Shown here: piece by piece, positions 25,864-36,099 of the stretch
How the letters are laid out: the number at the start of each line of letters is the position of its first letter
Position numbering within the stretch: position 1 is the stretch's first letter
Origin: Microbacterium oleivorans
Lineage (GTDB): Bacteria > Actinomycetota > Actinomycetes > Actinomycetales > Microbacteriaceae
Length of the DNA: 64,000 bases
Assembly (NCBI RefSeq): GCF_001644225.1
Contig: NZ_LSTV01000005.1
Coordinates: 398,387-462,386, forward strand
Reading direction: 5' to 3'
Position numbers and translations under genes: made by a program
The notes under the pieces: model-generated
Database searches by the model: none
Told to the model about the DNA's origin: nothing
What the model saw: the letters and a program-made list of their open reading frames with translations, nothing else

Positions 25864-28005
25864 ATGTCCACCACCACTCTCGAACCGGCCGCCCCGGCTG
25901 CCGCGCCCCGCCGCGGCATCGACGGCGCCGCGATCGCGGCCGCCCTTCCCGGGGCGCTCCGCAAGCTCGACCCCCGCGCCCAGTGGCGCAACCCCGTCAT
26001 GTTCGTCGTCTGGGTCGGCGCCGTCCTCACGACGGTGCTCGCGATCGCCGAACCCTTCCTCGGCGGTCCGGGCGAGTCGGGCGGCACGGCCGTGCCGACG
26101 CCCTTCACGGCGATCATCGCGGTCTGGCTGTGGCTGACGGTCCTCTTCGCGAACGTCGCCGAGTCCGTCGCCGAGGGGCGCGGCAAGGCGCAGGCCGAGA
26201 CCCTCCGCAAGACCCGCACGAGCACGGTCGCGCACCGCGTGTCGGGCTACGACGAGCAGACGGATGCCGCAGCCGAGCGCGTCACGATCGACGACGTCTC
26301 GTCGGCCGAGCTCACCCTGGGCGATGTCGTCGTCGTGGCGGCGGGTGACCTGATCCCCGGGGACGGCGACGTCGTGCACGGCATCGCCTCGGTCGACGAG
26401 TCGGCCATCACGGGCGAGTCGGCCCCCGTCATCCGCGAATCCGGCGGCGATCGCAGCGCCGTCACCGGCGGCACGCGGGTGCTGTCGGACCGCATCGTCG
26501 TGCGCATCACGTCGAAGCCGGGTGAGACCTTCGTCGACCGGATGATCGCGCTCGTCGAGGGCGCGGCGCGGCAGAAGACGCCGAACGAGATCGCCCTGAA
26601 CATCCTGCTCGCGAGCCTGTCGATCATCTTCGTCGTGGTCGCCCTCATCCTGAACCCGGTCGCGTCGTACGCGGCGGCACCCGTCAGCATCCCGGTCCTC
26701 GTCGCGCTGCTGGTCTGCCTCATCCCGACGACGATCGGCGCGCTCCTCTCGGCGATCGGCATCGCCGGCATGGACCGGCTCGTGCAGCGGAACGTGCTCG
26801 CGATGTCGGGCCGCGCCGTCGAGGCGGCGGGCGACGTGACGACGCTGCTGCTCGACAAGACCGGCACGATCACCTACGGCAACCGGCAGGCGGCCGAGTT
26901 CGTGCCGCTCGCCGGCATGGCGCAGCAGGAGCTCACCCGCGCGGCGGCGCTGTCGTCGCTCGCCGACCCCACCCCCGAAGGCAGCTCGATCGTCGACCTC
27001 GCCGCCCGCCGCGGCGTCGACGTGTCCGCTGATCCGCGCGGAGTCATCGTTCCCTTCACGGCGCAGACCCGCATGAGCGGTCTCGACCTGCCCGGCGGCT
27101 CGGCGATCCGCAAGGGCGCCGGCTCCGCGATCGTCGGGTGGCTCGAGCAGGACGGCGCGGCCCTGCCTGCCGACGTCCGCGCCGACCTCACGGCCCGCAC
27201 CGAGGAGATCTCGCAGTCCGGCGGTACCCCGCTCGTCGTCGCGACGAAGGATGCCGCCGGCACGGGGCGGGTGCTGGGCGTCGTCCACCTGAAGGACGTC
27301 GTGAAGGACGGGCTGCGCGAGCGGTTCGCCGAGCTGCGTTCGATGGGGATCCGCACCGTCATGATCACGGGCGACAACCCGCTGACCGCGGCGGCGATCG
27401 CGGCGGAGGCGGGCGTCGACGACTTCCTCGCCGAGGCCACACCCGAGGACAAGCTCGCCTACATCCGCAAGGAGCAGGAGGGCGGCAACCTCGTCGCGAT
27501 GACCGGTGACGGCACGAACGACGCCCCCGCGCTCGCGCAGGCCGACGTGGGCGTCGCGATGAACTCGGGCACGTCGGCGGCCAAGGAGGCCGGCAACATG
27601 GTCGACCTTGACTCCGACCCGACGAAGCTCATCGACATCGTCCGCATCGGCAAGCAGCTGCTCATCACCCGCGGCGCCCTGACGACGTTCTCGATCGCGA
27701 ACGACATCGCGAAGTACTTCGCGATCATTCCGGCGATGTTCATGGGCGTGTTCCCCCAGCTCGGGGCGCTCAACATCATGGGGCTGCACTCTCCGGCATC
27801 CGCGGTGCTCTCGGCGATCATCTTCAACGCGCTCGTCATCATCGCCCTCATCCCGCTCGCCCTGCGCGGCGTGCGGTACCGCCCCGGCGGCGCCTCGTCG
27901 ATCCTCGGCCGCAACCTCGCCGTCTACGGCCTCGGCGGCGTCGTCGCCCCCTTCATCGGGATCTGGCTGATCGACCTGCTCGTCCGCCTCCTCCCCGGCT
28001 TCTGA
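25864..28005 (+). CDS. kdpB: potassium-transporting P-type ATPase subunit KdpB
   Basis: A 713-residue catalytic subunit that hydrolyses ATP to drive K+ uptake. The phosphorylated Asp is about D331 in [12 protein letters not shown]. The actuator motif is ITGESAPV, and the hinge is [20 protein letters not shown]. Subunit order F-A-B-C is intact, and kdpC begins 18 bases downstream. Confidence 0.98.
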   Translation: MSTTTLEPAAPAAAPRRGIDGAAIAAALPGALRKLDPRAQWRNPVMFVVWVGAVLTTVLAIAEPFLGGPGESGGTAVPTPFTAIIAVWLWLTVLFANVAESVAEGRGKAQAETLRKTRTSTVAHRVSGYDEQTDAAAERVTIDDVSSAELTLGDVVVVAAGDLIPGDGDVVHGIASVDESAITGESAPVIRESGGDRSAVTGGTRVLSDRIVVRITSKPGETFVDRMIALVEGAARQKTPNEIALNILLASLSIIFVVVALILNPVASYAAAPVSIPVLVALLVCLIPTTIGALLSAIGIAGMDRLVQRNVLAMSGRAVEAAGDVTTLLLDKTGTITYGNRQAAEFVPLAGMAQQELTRAAALSSLADPTPEGSSIVDLAARRGVDVSADPRGVIVPFTAQTRMSGLDLPGGSAIRKGAGSAIVGWLEQDGAALPADVRADLTARTEEISQSGGTPLVVATKDAAGTGRVLGVVHLKDVVKDGLRERFAELRSMGIRTVMITGDNPLTAAAIAAEAGVDDFLAEATPEDKLAYIRKEQEGGNLVAMTGDGTNDAPALAQADVGVAMNSGTSAAKEAGNMVDLDSDPTKLIDIVRIGKQLLITRGALTTFSIANDIAKYFAIIPAMFMGVFPQLGALNIMGLHSPASAVLSAIIFNALVIIALIPLALRGVRYRPGGASSILGRNLAVYGLGGVVAPFIGIWLIDLLVRLLPGF

Positions 28006-28023
28006 CCCGAAGGACCTCTTCTC

Positions 28024-28638
28024 ATGAACAGCACCTCCCGCGCGACCGGTCGTACCGTCGCGGTGGCCGTCCGCGCGATGGTCGTCTTCACCCTCCTGCT
28101 CGGTGTCGGGTACACCGGGGTCGTCACCCTCGTCGGGCAGCTCGCCTTGCCGGCGCCGGCGAACGGTTCGCTCGTCCGGAACGACGCCGGCCAGGTGGTG
28201 GGCTCCGCCCTGATCGGTCAGTCCTTCACGGATGCCGACGGCGCCGCGCTCCCGCAGTACTTCCAGTCGCGCCCGTCGGCGGCCGGTGACGGCTACGACG
28301 GCGGCGCGTCGTCGGGCTCGAACCTGGGCCCCGAGAACACCGACCTCGTCGCCGCGATCGCGGAGCGCAAGGCCGCGATCGCCGCGCGCGAGGGTGTGCC
28401 CGAGTCGGCCGTGCCCGCCGACGCCGTGACCGCCTCGGCATCCGGACTCGACCCGCACATCAGCCCCGCGTACGCTTCGATCCAGGTCGACCGCGTCGCC
28501 GCGGCGCGGGGTCTGCCCGTGTCGGAGGTCCGACGGCTGGTCGCCGAGCACACGCAGGGGCCCGACCTCGGCTACCTCGGCGGGTCGACGGTGAACGTGG
28601 TGGAACTCAATCTCGCTCTGGACGGGCTCGGAGGCTGA
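28024..28638 (+). CDS. kdpC: potassium-transporting ATPase subunit KdpC
   Basis: A 204-residue accessory subunit with one N-terminal membrane span (about residues 18-40) and a periplasmic domain. Family motifs are YFQSRPSAA, ASGSGLDPHISP-like (SASGLDPHISPAYA) and VDRVAAARGLPVSEVRRLV. GAAGGACC precedes the ATG. It is followed after 2 bases by kdpD. Confidence 0.96.
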   Translation: MNSTSRATGRTVAVAVRAMVVFTLLLGVGYTGVVTLVGQLALPAPANGSLVRNDAGQVVGSALIGQSFTDADGAALPQYFQSRPSAAGDGYDGGASSGSNLGPENTDLVAAIAERKAAIAAREGVPESAVPADAVTASASGLDPHISPAYASIQVDRVAAARGLPVSEVRRLVAEHTQGPDLGYLGGSTVNVVELNLALDGLGG

Positions 28639-28640
28639 CA

Positions 28641-31124
28641 GTGGGGGGACGAGGACGGCTGCGCGTTCTGCTGGGCGCGGCCCCCGGCGTCGGCAAGACG
28701 TACACGATGCTCGAGGAGGGGCGCCGCCTCGCCGCCGAGGGGCAGGACGTCGTCATCGCCGTCGTCGAGACCCACGGCCGCGCGGCGACCGCGCGCATGA
28801 CCGAGGGCCTCGAGCAGGTGCCGCGCCGCGAGATCGCCCACCGCGGCGTGGCGCTCACCGAGATGGACCTCGACGCGGTGATCGCGCGCAATCCCGACGT
28901 CGCCCTCGTCGACGAGCTCGCCCACACCAATGCCCCCGGCTCGGCGAACGAGAAGCGCTGGCAGGACGTGCAGCGGCTGCGGGATGCCGGCATCTCGGTC
29001 ATCTCGACCGTCAACATCCAGCACATCGAGTCGCTCAACGACGTCGTGCAGCAGATCACGGGAGCGCCGCAGCGCGAGACCGTCCCCGATCAGGTGCTGC
29101 GGGCCGCCGACCAGGTCGAGGTGGTCGACCTCGCGCCGCAGGCCCTGCGCGACCGCCTCGCGGGCGGTCTCGTCTATCCCGCCGAGCGGGTGGATGCGGC
29201 GCTGTCGAACTACTTCCGTCTCGGCAACCTCACCGCGCTCCGCGAGCTGGCGCTGCTGTGGCTGGCCGACGAGGTCGACCAGGCGCTCACCTCGTACCGA
29301 GCCGAGCACGGCATCGACAGCCGCTGGGAGGCGCGGGAGCGCGTCGTCGTGACCCTCACCGGGGGACCCGAGGGCGAGACCCTGCTGCGCCGCGGTGCCC
29401 GCATCGCGGCACGTTCGGCGGGCGGACAGCTGCTCGCGGTCCACGTCACGAGCAACGACGGCCTGCGCAGCGGCGACCCGGGGGCGCTCGCCGCGCAGCG
29501 GGCCCTCGTCGAGAAGCTGGGCGGCACCTTCCACCAGGTCGTCGGCGAGGACGTCCCGACGGCGCTCGTCGAGTTCGCGCGCTCCGTCAACGCGACGCAG
29601 CTCGTCCTGGGCGTCAGCCGCCGCAGCCGCCTCGCGGCGCTCGTCACGGGGCCGGGGATCGGCGCCACCGTCATCCGCGAATCCGGTGACATCGACGTCC
29701 ACATCGTCACGCACTCCGCCGCCGGCGGTCGGTTCGCGCTGCCGCGTCTGGGCGGGGCGCTGTCGATGCGCCGTCGCGTCGCGGGCTTCGCGCTGGCGTT
29801 CACCGGCGGGCCGCTGCTGACCTGGCTCCTCGTGACGCTGCACTCCGCGGAGTCCATCACGAGCGACGTCCTCAGCTACCAGCTCCTCGTCGTCGTCGTC
29901 GCTCTCATCGGCGGGATCTGGCCCGCGCTGTGGGCGGCGGTGCTCAGCGGGGTCACCCTCAACTACTTCTTCGTCGAGCCGCTCTACACGCTGCAGATCA
30001 AATCGCCCCGCGAGGTGCTCGCCGTCCTGCTGTACGTCGTCATCGCCGTGCTCGTCAGCGTCGTCGTCGACCGCGCCGCCCGCACGACGCGCGTCGCGCG
30101 CCGAGCGGCCGCCGAGGCGGAGCTGCTGCAGACGGTGGCCGGCAGCGTCCTCCGCGGCGGCGGCGCGGTCGAGGCACTCGTCGAATGGACCCGCGAGGCG
30201 TTCCGGCTGGCCGGCGTGCGACTCGTGTCGGGGGAGACGACGCTCGCCTCGAGCGGCGAGCCGCTGCGCGACGGGCGCCACACGGCGCTGCCGGTCGGCG
30301 ACCGCGCCGTCCTCGAACTGCACGGTCACGACCTCCCGGCGTCGGAGCGCCGGCTGCTGTCGGCGATCGTCGCGCAGCTGGATGCCGCCCTGCAGCGCGC
30401 CGATCTGGCCGAGGTCGCGAGCGGGCTCGCCCCGCTGGAGGCGTCCGACCGCGTGCGGAGCGCGCTGCTGTCGGCGCTCAGCCACGACCTGCGACGCCCG
30501 CTCGCCGCGGCGACCGCCGCCGTCGGGGGACTGCGCAGCGGCACGTACAGCGACCGCGATCGCGCGGAACTGCTGCAGACGGCCGACGAATCGCTGGGCA
30601 CACTCGCGACCCTCGTCACGGATCTGCTCGACGTGAGCCGGCTGCAGGCGGGGGCGCTCGCCGTCGCGCTGCAGTCCGTCGACCCCGCCGACGCGATCCT
30701 TCCGGCCCTCGAGGAACTGGACGCGGGACCGGCATCCGTCGACATCCACCTCGAACCGGATGCCGCCGTCCGCGCGGATCCCGTTCTGCTGCAGCGCGTG
30801 ATCGTCAACCTCCTCGCCAACGCGCTGCGCTTCTCGCCGGAGGGGAGCAAGGTCCGCATCGCGACGAGCAGCTTCGGCCGCGCCGTCGAGATCCGGATCA
30901 TCGACCACGGCCCCGGCATCCCCGCCGAACGTCGCGACGACGTCTTCGTGCCGTTCCAGCGTCTCGGCGACACCGACAACAGCACCGGCCTCGGTCTTGG
31001 TCTCGCCCTCTCGAAGGGGTTCGTTGAGGGGATGGGCGGTACGCTCACCCCCGAGGACACGCCGGGCGGCGGGCTGACGATGGTCGTCTCCCTGCCGCTG
31101 GCCCGCGAGGAGGAGCACGCGTGA
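28641..31124 (+). CDS. kdpD: osmosensitive K+ channel sensor histidine kinase KdpD
   Basis: An 827-residue sensor kinase. In order: N-terminal KdpD domain with Walker A GAAPGVGKT (residues 12-20), a universal-stress-protein domain, a four-helix DUF4118 membrane block (about 375-480), and the kinase core with phospho-acceptor H615 in SHDLRRPL. The ATPase domain ends with DHGPGIPAERRDDVFVPF and GLGLGLALSKGF. GTG start. The last 4 bases overlap kdpE (GTGA). It senses K+ limitation and turgor and controls kdpFABC. Confidence 0.97.
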   Translation: MGGRGRLRVLLGAAPGVGKTYTMLEEGRRLAAEGQDVVIAVVETHGRAATARMTEGLEQVPRREIAHRGVALTEMDLDAVIARNPDVALVDELAHTNAPGSANEKRWQDVQRLRDAGISVISTVNIQHIESLNDVVQQITGAPQRETVPDQVLRAADQVEVVDLAPQALRDRLAGGLVYPAERVDAALSNYFRLGNLTALRELALLWLADEVDQALTSYRAEHGIDSRWEARERVVVTLTGGPEGETLLRRGARIAARSAGGQLLAVHVTSNDGLRSGDPGALAAQRALVEKLGGTFHQVVGEDVPTALVEFARSVNATQLVLGVSRRSRLAALVTGPGIGATVIRESGDIDVHIVTHSAAGGRFALPRLGGALSMRRRVAGFALAFTGGPLLTWLLVTLHSAESITSDVLSYQLLVVVVALIGGIWPALWAAVLSGVTLNYFFVEPLYTLQIKSPREVLAVLLYVVIAVLVSVVVDRAARTTRVARRAAAEAELLQTVAGSVLRGGGAVEALVEWTREAFRLAGVRLVSGETTLASSGEPLRDGRHTALPVGDRAVLELHGHDLPASERRLLSAIVAQLDAALQRADLAEVASGLAPLEASDRVRSALLSALSHDLRRPLAAATAAVGGLRSGTYSDRDRAELLQTADESLGTLATLVTDLLDVSRLQAGALAVALQSVDPADAILPALEELDAGPASVDIHLEPDAAVRADPVLLQRVIVNLLANALRFSPEGSKVRIATSSFGRAVEIRIIDHGPGIPAERRDDVFVPFQRLGDTDNSTGLGLGLALSKGFVEGMGGTLTPEDTPGGGLTMVVSLPLAREEEHA

Positions 31125-31816
31125 GGATCCTCATCGCCGACGACGATCCGCAGATCGTCCGCGCTCTTCGGATCACCCTCTCGGCCCGCGGCTACGAGGT
31201 GTTCACGGCGGCCGACGGCGCGCAGGCCATCTCCGCCGCAGTGGATCACCACCCCGACATCTTCCTGCTCGACCTCGGGATGCCGCAGCTCGACGGGATC
31301 GAGGTGATCCACGCGATCCGCGGGTGGTCGGACGCCCCGATCCTCGTCGTCTCGGGCCGGACGGGAGCCGCCGACAAGGTCGACGCGCTGGATGCCGGCG
31401 CCGACGACTACGTGACGAAGCCGTTCTCGATCGACGAGCTGCTCGCGCGCATCCGCGCCCTGACGAGGCGCGCGCCGCAGCAGGAGCCCGACCCGGTGAC
31501 CGAGTTCGGGTCGATCTCGGTCGACCTCGCCGCCCGCAGCGTCACGAAGACGACCGACGGGCACACCGAGCGGGTGCGGCTGACTCCGACGGAGTGGCAG
31601 TTGCTCGAGATCCTGCTGCGCAACCCCGGGAAGCTCGTGACGCGCCAGACGATCCTCACGTCGATCTGGGGGAGCGAGCACGTGAGCGACACGGGCTACC
31701 TGCGCCTGTACGTCTCGCAGCTGCGCCGCAAGCTCGAGGACGACCCGGCTCAGCCGCGCCACATCCTCACCGAGGCGGGCATGGGGTACCGCTTCGAGCT
31801 CGGCGCCTCGGACTGA
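31121..31816 (+). CDS. kdpE: response regulator KdpE
   Basis: A 231-residue OmpR-type regulator. The receiver domain has phospho-accepting D51 in LLDLGMPQLDG and K in VTKPF. The C-terminal winged helix has LTPTEWQLLEILLRNPGKLV and the recognition region RLYVSQLRRKLE. GTG start inside the kdpD stop. It is co-transcribed with the pump genes, so the system would autoregulate. Confidence 0.97.
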   Translation: MRILIADDDPQIVRALRITLSARGYEVFTAADGAQAISAAVDHHPDIFLLDLGMPQLDGIEVIHAIRGWSDAPILVVSGRTGAADKVDALDAGADDYVTKPFSIDELLARIRALTRRAPQQEPDPVTEFGSISVDLAARSVTKTTDGHTERVRLTPTEWQLLEILLRNPGKLVTRQTILTSIWGSEHVSDTGYLRLYVSQLRRKLEDDPAQPRHILTEAGMGYRFELGASD

Positions 31817-31895
31817 CACGTCCCCGCGACGGGCGCAACCCCCTCGCTCGCGTGCTCCCTTCCGACCAGGCTCGCCCGGAACCTGAGGAGGATCG

Positions 31896-33041
31896 ATGAA
31901 GGCGATGACCTATCGCGGACCGTACAAGGTCCGCGTCGACCGCAAGAGCGACCCGGTGATCGCTCACCCGAACGACGCCATCGTGCGCGTCGAGCTGGCG
32001 TCGATCTGCGGCTCCGATCTGCACCTGTACCACGGCATGATGCCCGACACCCGGGTCGGCCACACGTTCGGGCACGAGTTCATCGGCTGGGTCGAGGAGG
32101 TCGGCTCTTCGGTGCGGGCCCTGAAACCCGGCGACCGGGTCATGGTGCCCTTCAACATCTACTGCGGATCATGCTTCTTCTGCGCCCGCGGCCTCTTCTC
32201 CAACTGCCACAACGTCAACGCCAATGCGACGGCGATCGGCGGCATCTACGGATACTCGCACTCGACCGGCGGGTTCGACGGCGGTCAGGCCGAGCTGGTG
32301 CGCGTGCCGTTCGCCGACGTCGGCCCTCAGGTGATCCCCGACGACATCGCGTCCGAGGATGCGCTTCTGCTGACCGACGCGTTCTCGACCGGGTATTTCG
32401 GGTCGCAGCTCGCCGACATCGTCGAGGGCGACACTGTGGTCGTGCTGGGAGCCGGTCCCGTCGGGCTGGCCGCGGCGCGCTCGTGCTGGCTCATGGGGGC
32501 CGGCCGCGTGATCGTCGTCGACCACCTCGACTACCGGCTGCAGAAGGCGCGCGAGTTCGCCTTCGCCGAGACCGTGCACTTCGGTCAGGTCGACGACATC
32601 GTGCTGACGCTCAAGAAGATGACCGACGGTCTCGGCGCGGATGCCGTGATCGACGCCGTCGGGGCCGAGGCGGACGGCCACGTCCTGCAGCACGTCACGG
32701 CCGCGAAGCTCAAGCTCCAGGGCGGCTCGCCCATCGCTCTCAACTGGGCGATCGACGCGGTCCGCAAGGGCGGGACTGTCTCAGTCATGGGCGCCTACGG
32801 GCCGCTGTTCAGCGCGATCAAGTTCGGCGACGCCATGAACAAGGGACTGACGATCCGCGCCAACCAAGCGCCGGTCAAGCGGCAGTGGCCGCGCCTGCTC
32901 GAGCACATCCGCGCCGGACACATCGCCCCGCGGGAGCTCATCACCCACCGCTTCGACCTCGACGACATCGCCGAGGGGTACCACGTCTTCTCGTCGAAGC
33001 TCGACGGCATCATCAAGCCCGTCGTGACGTTCGGCGCCTGA
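31896..33041 (+). CDS. zinc-dependent alcohol dehydrogenase (formaldehyde-dehydrogenase-like)
   Basis: A 381-residue medium-chain dehydrogenase. The catalytic zinc site is CGSDLHLYHG and GHTFGHEFIGWVEEVG. The structural zinc cysteines lie in CGSCFFCARGLFSNC, and the NAD-binding motif is VVLGAGPVGLAAA. It resembles the glutathione-independent formaldehyde dehydrogenase-like group. GAGGAGG precedes the ATG. It opens the stress-related cluster, and a 191-aa hypothetical follows after 13 bases. The true substrate is unknown. Confidence 0.93.
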   Translation: MKAMTYRGPYKVRVDRKSDPVIAHPNDAIVRVELASICGSDLHLYHGMMPDTRVGHTFGHEFIGWVEEVGSSVRALKPGDRVMVPFNIYCGSCFFCARGLFSNCHNVNANATAIGGIYGYSHSTGGFDGGQAELVRVPFADVGPQVIPDDIASEDALLLTDAFSTGYFGSQLADIVEGDTVVVLGAGPVGLAAARSCWLMGAGRVIVVDHLDYRLQKAREFAFAETVHFGQVDDIVLTLKKMTDGLGADAVIDAVGAEADGHVLQHVTAAKLKLQGGSPIALNWAIDAVRKGGTVSVMGAYGPLFSAIKFGDAMNKGLTIRANQAPVKRQWPRLLEHIRAGHIAPRELITHRFDLDDIAEGYHVFSSKLDGIIKPVVTFGA

Positions 33042-33054
33042 GCGAGGAGGAACC

Positions 33055-33630
33055 ATGCCGTACCGCGCAGACAAGCCCGGCCAGACCCCCGACCCCGAAG
33101 ACCTCCGCCGCCGCATCCCCGGCTGGGGCGCCGACCTCGACCCCGCCGACCGCCCCGCCTTCCCGCGCGAGCAGCCCGGGATCGAGACCGGCGCCCACTG
33201 GGACCTGCCCGAGCAGCAGCCGCACGGGTCCGGTCGCGAGCGCTCGATCGAGCACGAGCGCCTCACCCCGGTGTTCGGGACCGCGCAGCCGCTCCACGGC
33301 GTCTCGGGGGCGATCCGGCGACTGGCCTACGCGAGGTTCAGCGAGGGGCAGACACCGCACTGGATGCTGCTGATCCTGGGCGACCGGGTCGAGTCGGCGG
33401 GCGCTCACGCGAGGTCCCTGTTCTCCCGCCGTCCCGACGACCCGGTGACGCAGTCGGGCATCCTCGGCGAACGCGGACGCGGCCCGATCTCCTCGCGTGT
33501 CGGGCGGGGCCGCGTGGACGTGCGCCACACCTGGATGGATCCCGTCCTCGTCGTGGGGCCGTGGGTGGTGGCCGCGGTGGTCGTCTTCCGGATCGTCCGC
33601 GCGGCGGTGGCCCCGGCATCCCGCCGCTGA
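33055..33630 (+). CDS. hypothetical protein with C-terminal membrane segment
   Basis: A 191-residue protein, not recognised. The N-terminal third is Pro/Asp-rich and polar. A single hydrophobic helix near residues 160-180 (VLVVGPWVVAAVVVFRIV) makes it a likely tail-anchored membrane protein. GAGGAGGAACC precedes the ATG. It is in tandem with the alcohol dehydrogenase and probably co-transcribed. Confidence 0.75.
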   Translation: MPYRADKPGQTPDPEDLRRRIPGWGADLDPADRPAFPREQPGIETGAHWDLPEQQPHGSGRERSIEHERLTPVFGTAQPLHGVSGAIRRLAYARFSEGQTPHWMLLILGDRVESAGAHARSLFSRRPDDPVTQSGILGERGRGPISSRVGRGRVDVRHTWMDPVLVVGPWVVAAVVVFRIVRAAVAPASRR

Positions 33631-33815
33631 CACGGTCTTCCGACACGCCCGGGGCGACATCGACCCCCGGCGCACCGCGCGACGGGGGTTGCGCGGCGCG
33701 GGCGGGGAGAGGATCGTGGCACGGCTACGGAGATGCACCGCCCTGCGGATCCGCAGCGCCGTCACGCACGGCGTGTCCGCGGGTGACGGTGCGGTCTCGG
33801 CGGGAGGGCCGCCCC

Positions 33816-34145
33816 ATGGGTCGATTCAACTACAGCAGTCAGGTCAAGACCGAGGTCGAGGACCGGGCGCTCGCACACCTGCAGGTCGTCATCGGCAACA
33901 AGCTGCGCCGCGGCGAGTCCTTCTTCTTCACATGGCGCGATGATGCGAGCGTCGGCGACGGGCGACGATCGGTCTGGATCCACCCGTCCGCGGACCTCGA
34001 CTTCAAGTACTACGGGTCTCGCGCGCCGGCGATGAACCGGACGTGGCTCGAGAAGCTCGCGTACGCCGCGAACTCGTCGGGCGGACTGTTCGTCATGTCC
34101 GAGCCGCCCGAGGACCCTCAGACGGGGACCATCGAGTCGATCTGA
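33816..34145 (+). CDS. DUF7882 family small protein (paralogue 2)
   Basis: A 109-residue protein closest to paralogue 4 (38775-39098). Shared core LAHLQVVIGNKLRRGESF, then FTWRDD, SVWIHP, FKYYGSR and YAANSSGGLFV. The conserved Lys-Leu-Arg-Arg and Tyr-Tyr-Gly-Ser blocks suggest a nucleic-acid or ligand-binding beta fold, but no function is known. The database name ATP-dependent DNA ligase is not supported: there is no KxDG motif. It is convergent with the Mn-catalase gene. Confidence 0.87.
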   Translation: MGRFNYSSQVKTEVEDRALAHLQVVIGNKLRRGESFFFTWRDDASVGDGRRSVWIHPSADLDFKYYGSRAPAMNRTWLEKLAYAANSSGGLFVMSEPPEDPQTGTIESI

Positions 34146-34147
34146 GC

Positions 34148-34175
34148 GGATGCCGGGCGTCGCCGCCCAACATCC
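34148..34175. terminator. terminator hairpin between convergent genes
   Basis: GGATG-CC-GGGCG pairs with CGCCC-AA-CATCC around a TCGC loop. It separates the DUF7882 gene from the convergent Mn-catalase gene. Confidence 0.5.
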
Positions 34176-34183
34176 GACTCGTC

Positions 34184-35059
34184 TCATGACAGCTTGTCCT
34201 TGATGACGCCGTCGGCCTTGTCGATCAGATTCGGCTTGGCGTCGGTGCCGTAGAAGCGCGGATCCGGCTGCGTCGGCGGGGGCATCGGCACCGACGTGTC
34301 GGGCCCGTCGAGGTAGCTGAACTCGCCCTTGCCGTCGGGGGTCGGGCCGCTCGCCCACGAGCCTTCCGCCGCGGCCTGACCGTCGGAGAAGTTGATGTAC
34401 TTGTACGAGTGGTCCCGCGCCTCGTTCGACAGCGGGAAGTTGAGGGGCACGGGGATGTCCTCGACGCCCTCCTCGCGCAACTCCTGGGCGGCGCGGATCC
34501 ACTGGTTCTGGTGCATCGTGTCGCGGGCCAGCAGGAACGACAGCATCTCGCGGACGCCGTGGTCGTCGGTCATGTTGTAGATGCGGGCCACCTGCACGCG
34601 CCCCTGCATCTCGGCGTTCGCGTTCGCCGTGAAGTCGGCGAGCATGTTGCCGCTCGCGGTGATGTACGACCCCTGCCACGGGTTGCCGTTGCTGTCGACC
34701 GGGCGCACGCCCGCGCCCGCGACGATCGCCGCCTGCACGTCCATGCCGCCCATCACCGCACCGAGGACGGGATCGGATGCCGCCGCCGCCTCGCTCTGCT
34801 CGACGGGAGCCTTCTCGAGCAGCTGGGCGATCATGATCGCGAGCATCTCGACGTGGCCGAACTCCTCGGCACCGATGCCGTACAGCAGGTCGCGGTACTT
34901 GCCGGGGATGTGCGCGTTCCAGGCCTGGAACCCGTACTGCATGGCGACGGTGATCTCGCCGTACTGACCGCCCAGCACCTCCTGCATCCGCCGCGCGAAG
35001 ATCGCGTCGGGCTTGTCGGGTGTCGCGGTGAACTGCAGTTCCTGTCTGTGGAAGAACAT
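34184..35059 (-). CDS. manganese catalase
   Basis: A 291-residue non-haem catalase that disproportionates hydrogen peroxide at a di-manganese site. It starts MFFHRQELQF, the canonical opening. The four-helix ligands are visible in EVLGGQYGEITVAMQY, GAEEFGHVEMLA and LLARDTMHQNQW. Typical length. The ATG at 35059 was chosen by family alignment; the upstream extension is spurious. It fits with the nearby Dps gene as part of an oxidative or stationary-phase stress set. Confidence 0.95.
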   Translation of the reverse strand: MFFHRQELQFTATPDKPDAIFARRMQEVLGGQYGEITVAMQYGFQAWNAHIPGKYRDLLYGIGAEEFGHVEMLAIMIAQLLEKAPVEQSEAAAASDPVLGAVMGGMDVQAAIVAGAGVRPVDSNGNPWQGSYITASGNMLADFTANANAEMQGRVQVARIYNMTDDHGVREMLSFLLARDTMHQNQWIRAAQELREEGVEDIPVPLNFPLSNEARDHSYKYINFSDGQAAAEGSWASGPTPDGKGEFSYLDGPDTSVPMPPPTQPDPRFYGTDAKPNLIDKADGVIKDKLS

Positions 35060-35255
35060 CCTGTCTCCTGTCCGGTCGCCGCGGCGGGAGGGATGCCGGA
35101 TGCATCCGAGCCGCGTCCGGGGACCGTAGGCAGCGCTCTTCCGGTCGGTGAGGGGCCTTGACGAGCTGACCGCGACGTGCGACACGGGCAGCCCACAGCG
35201 GGCCCTCACGCCGACGGGTTAGCGTGGTGCGGGCAGTCGGACCGGGGAGGCGCAG

Positions 35256-36062
35256 ATGGCGGCACGCCGCAGGCGATCCCCGTCGCGCGCGCGGCGCGGC
35301 CGGCTCGCGGCGCTCGCCGTCGGGATCGGTGTCGCCCCCGCCGCCGTCGTGATCCTCCTCGCCGCGTGCCTGCCGGCGGCGCTGCGTCCCGCCGAGCCCG
35401 AGGGCGAGCCCCTGCCGCCGGTTTCGTCGCGCTGGGCCGACACCCCGCCACCCGCCCTCGCCGTCGCGGGAGCCGACCCCGCCCGTGCGCCGGCGGTCGA
35501 TCTCGTCGACGCCGAGTGGGCGTCGCGGGTCGCGGCGGCCACCGGCATCCCCCGTCGCGCCGTCATCGCGTACGCGGCGGCGGACCTCACGGTCGCGCAC
35601 GAGCAGCCGTCCTGCGCGATCGGCTGGAACACCCTCGCCGGGATCGGGTGGGTCGAGTCCCGGCACGGGTCGTACGGCGGGTCGCGCCTCGACGAGAGCG
35701 GCCTGGTGACACCCCGCATCCTGGGGCCGCGGCTGGACGGGGACGGTGTGGCGGCCATCGCCGACACGGACGGCGGGAACCTCGACGGTGACGACCGGTG
35801 GGACCGCGCGGTCGGGCCGCTGCAGTTCATCCCAGAGACCTGGCGGCGATGGGGCGCGGACGGAGACGCCGACGGCACCCGCGACCCGAACCACATCGAC
35901 GACGCCGCCCTGGCGGCTGCGCGTTACTTGTGCCGGTCCGGCCCGATGGCGACCGAGACCGCCTGGCGCGACGCCGTGTTCACCTACAACCCGCTCACCC
36001 GTTACATCGACGACGTCGCGACCCGCGCGAACGAGTACGCGCAGATGGCGCCGGCGGGCTGA
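35256..36062 (+). CDS. lytic murein transglycosylase-like protein
   Basis: A 268-residue exported protein with an Arg-rich N-terminus and one membrane or signal segment near residues 18-40, then a lysozyme-like domain. Catalytic Glu is in LAGIGWVESRHG, and AVGPLQFIPETWRRWG is the family substrate-cleft motif. It would cut peptidoglycan strands during wall remodelling. GGGAGGCG precedes the ATG. Followed by a strong terminator. Confidence 0.9.
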   Translation: MAARRRRSPSRARRGRLAALAVGIGVAPAAVVILLAACLPAALRPAEPEGEPLPPVSSRWADTPPPALAVAGADPARAPAVDLVDAEWASRVAAATGIPRRAVIAYAAADLTVAHEQPSCAIGWNTLAGIGWVESRHGSYGGSRLDESGLVTPRILGPRLDGDGVAAIADTDGGNLDGDDRWDRAVGPLQFIPETWRRWGADGDADGTRDPNHIDDAALAAARYLCRSGPMATETAWRDAVFTYNPLTRYIDDVATRANEYAQMAPAG

Positions 36063-36068
36063 CACGAC

Positions 36069-36097
36069 GAAGGCCGCACACGGGGTGCGGCCTTCGC
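36069..36097. terminator. bidirectional terminator hairpin
   Basis: A 12-bp perfect stem (CGAAGGCCGCAC / GTGCGGCCTTCG) with a 5-nt loop between the transglycosylase and the convergent 63-aa gene. Confidence 0.8.
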
Positions 36098-36099
36098 GA

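Noticed and set aside
25810..28551. Very long minus-strand open frame opposite kdpB and kdpC
   Set aside because: Antisense shadow of conserved kdp genes; composition is Arg/Asp/His-rich with no recognisable domain.
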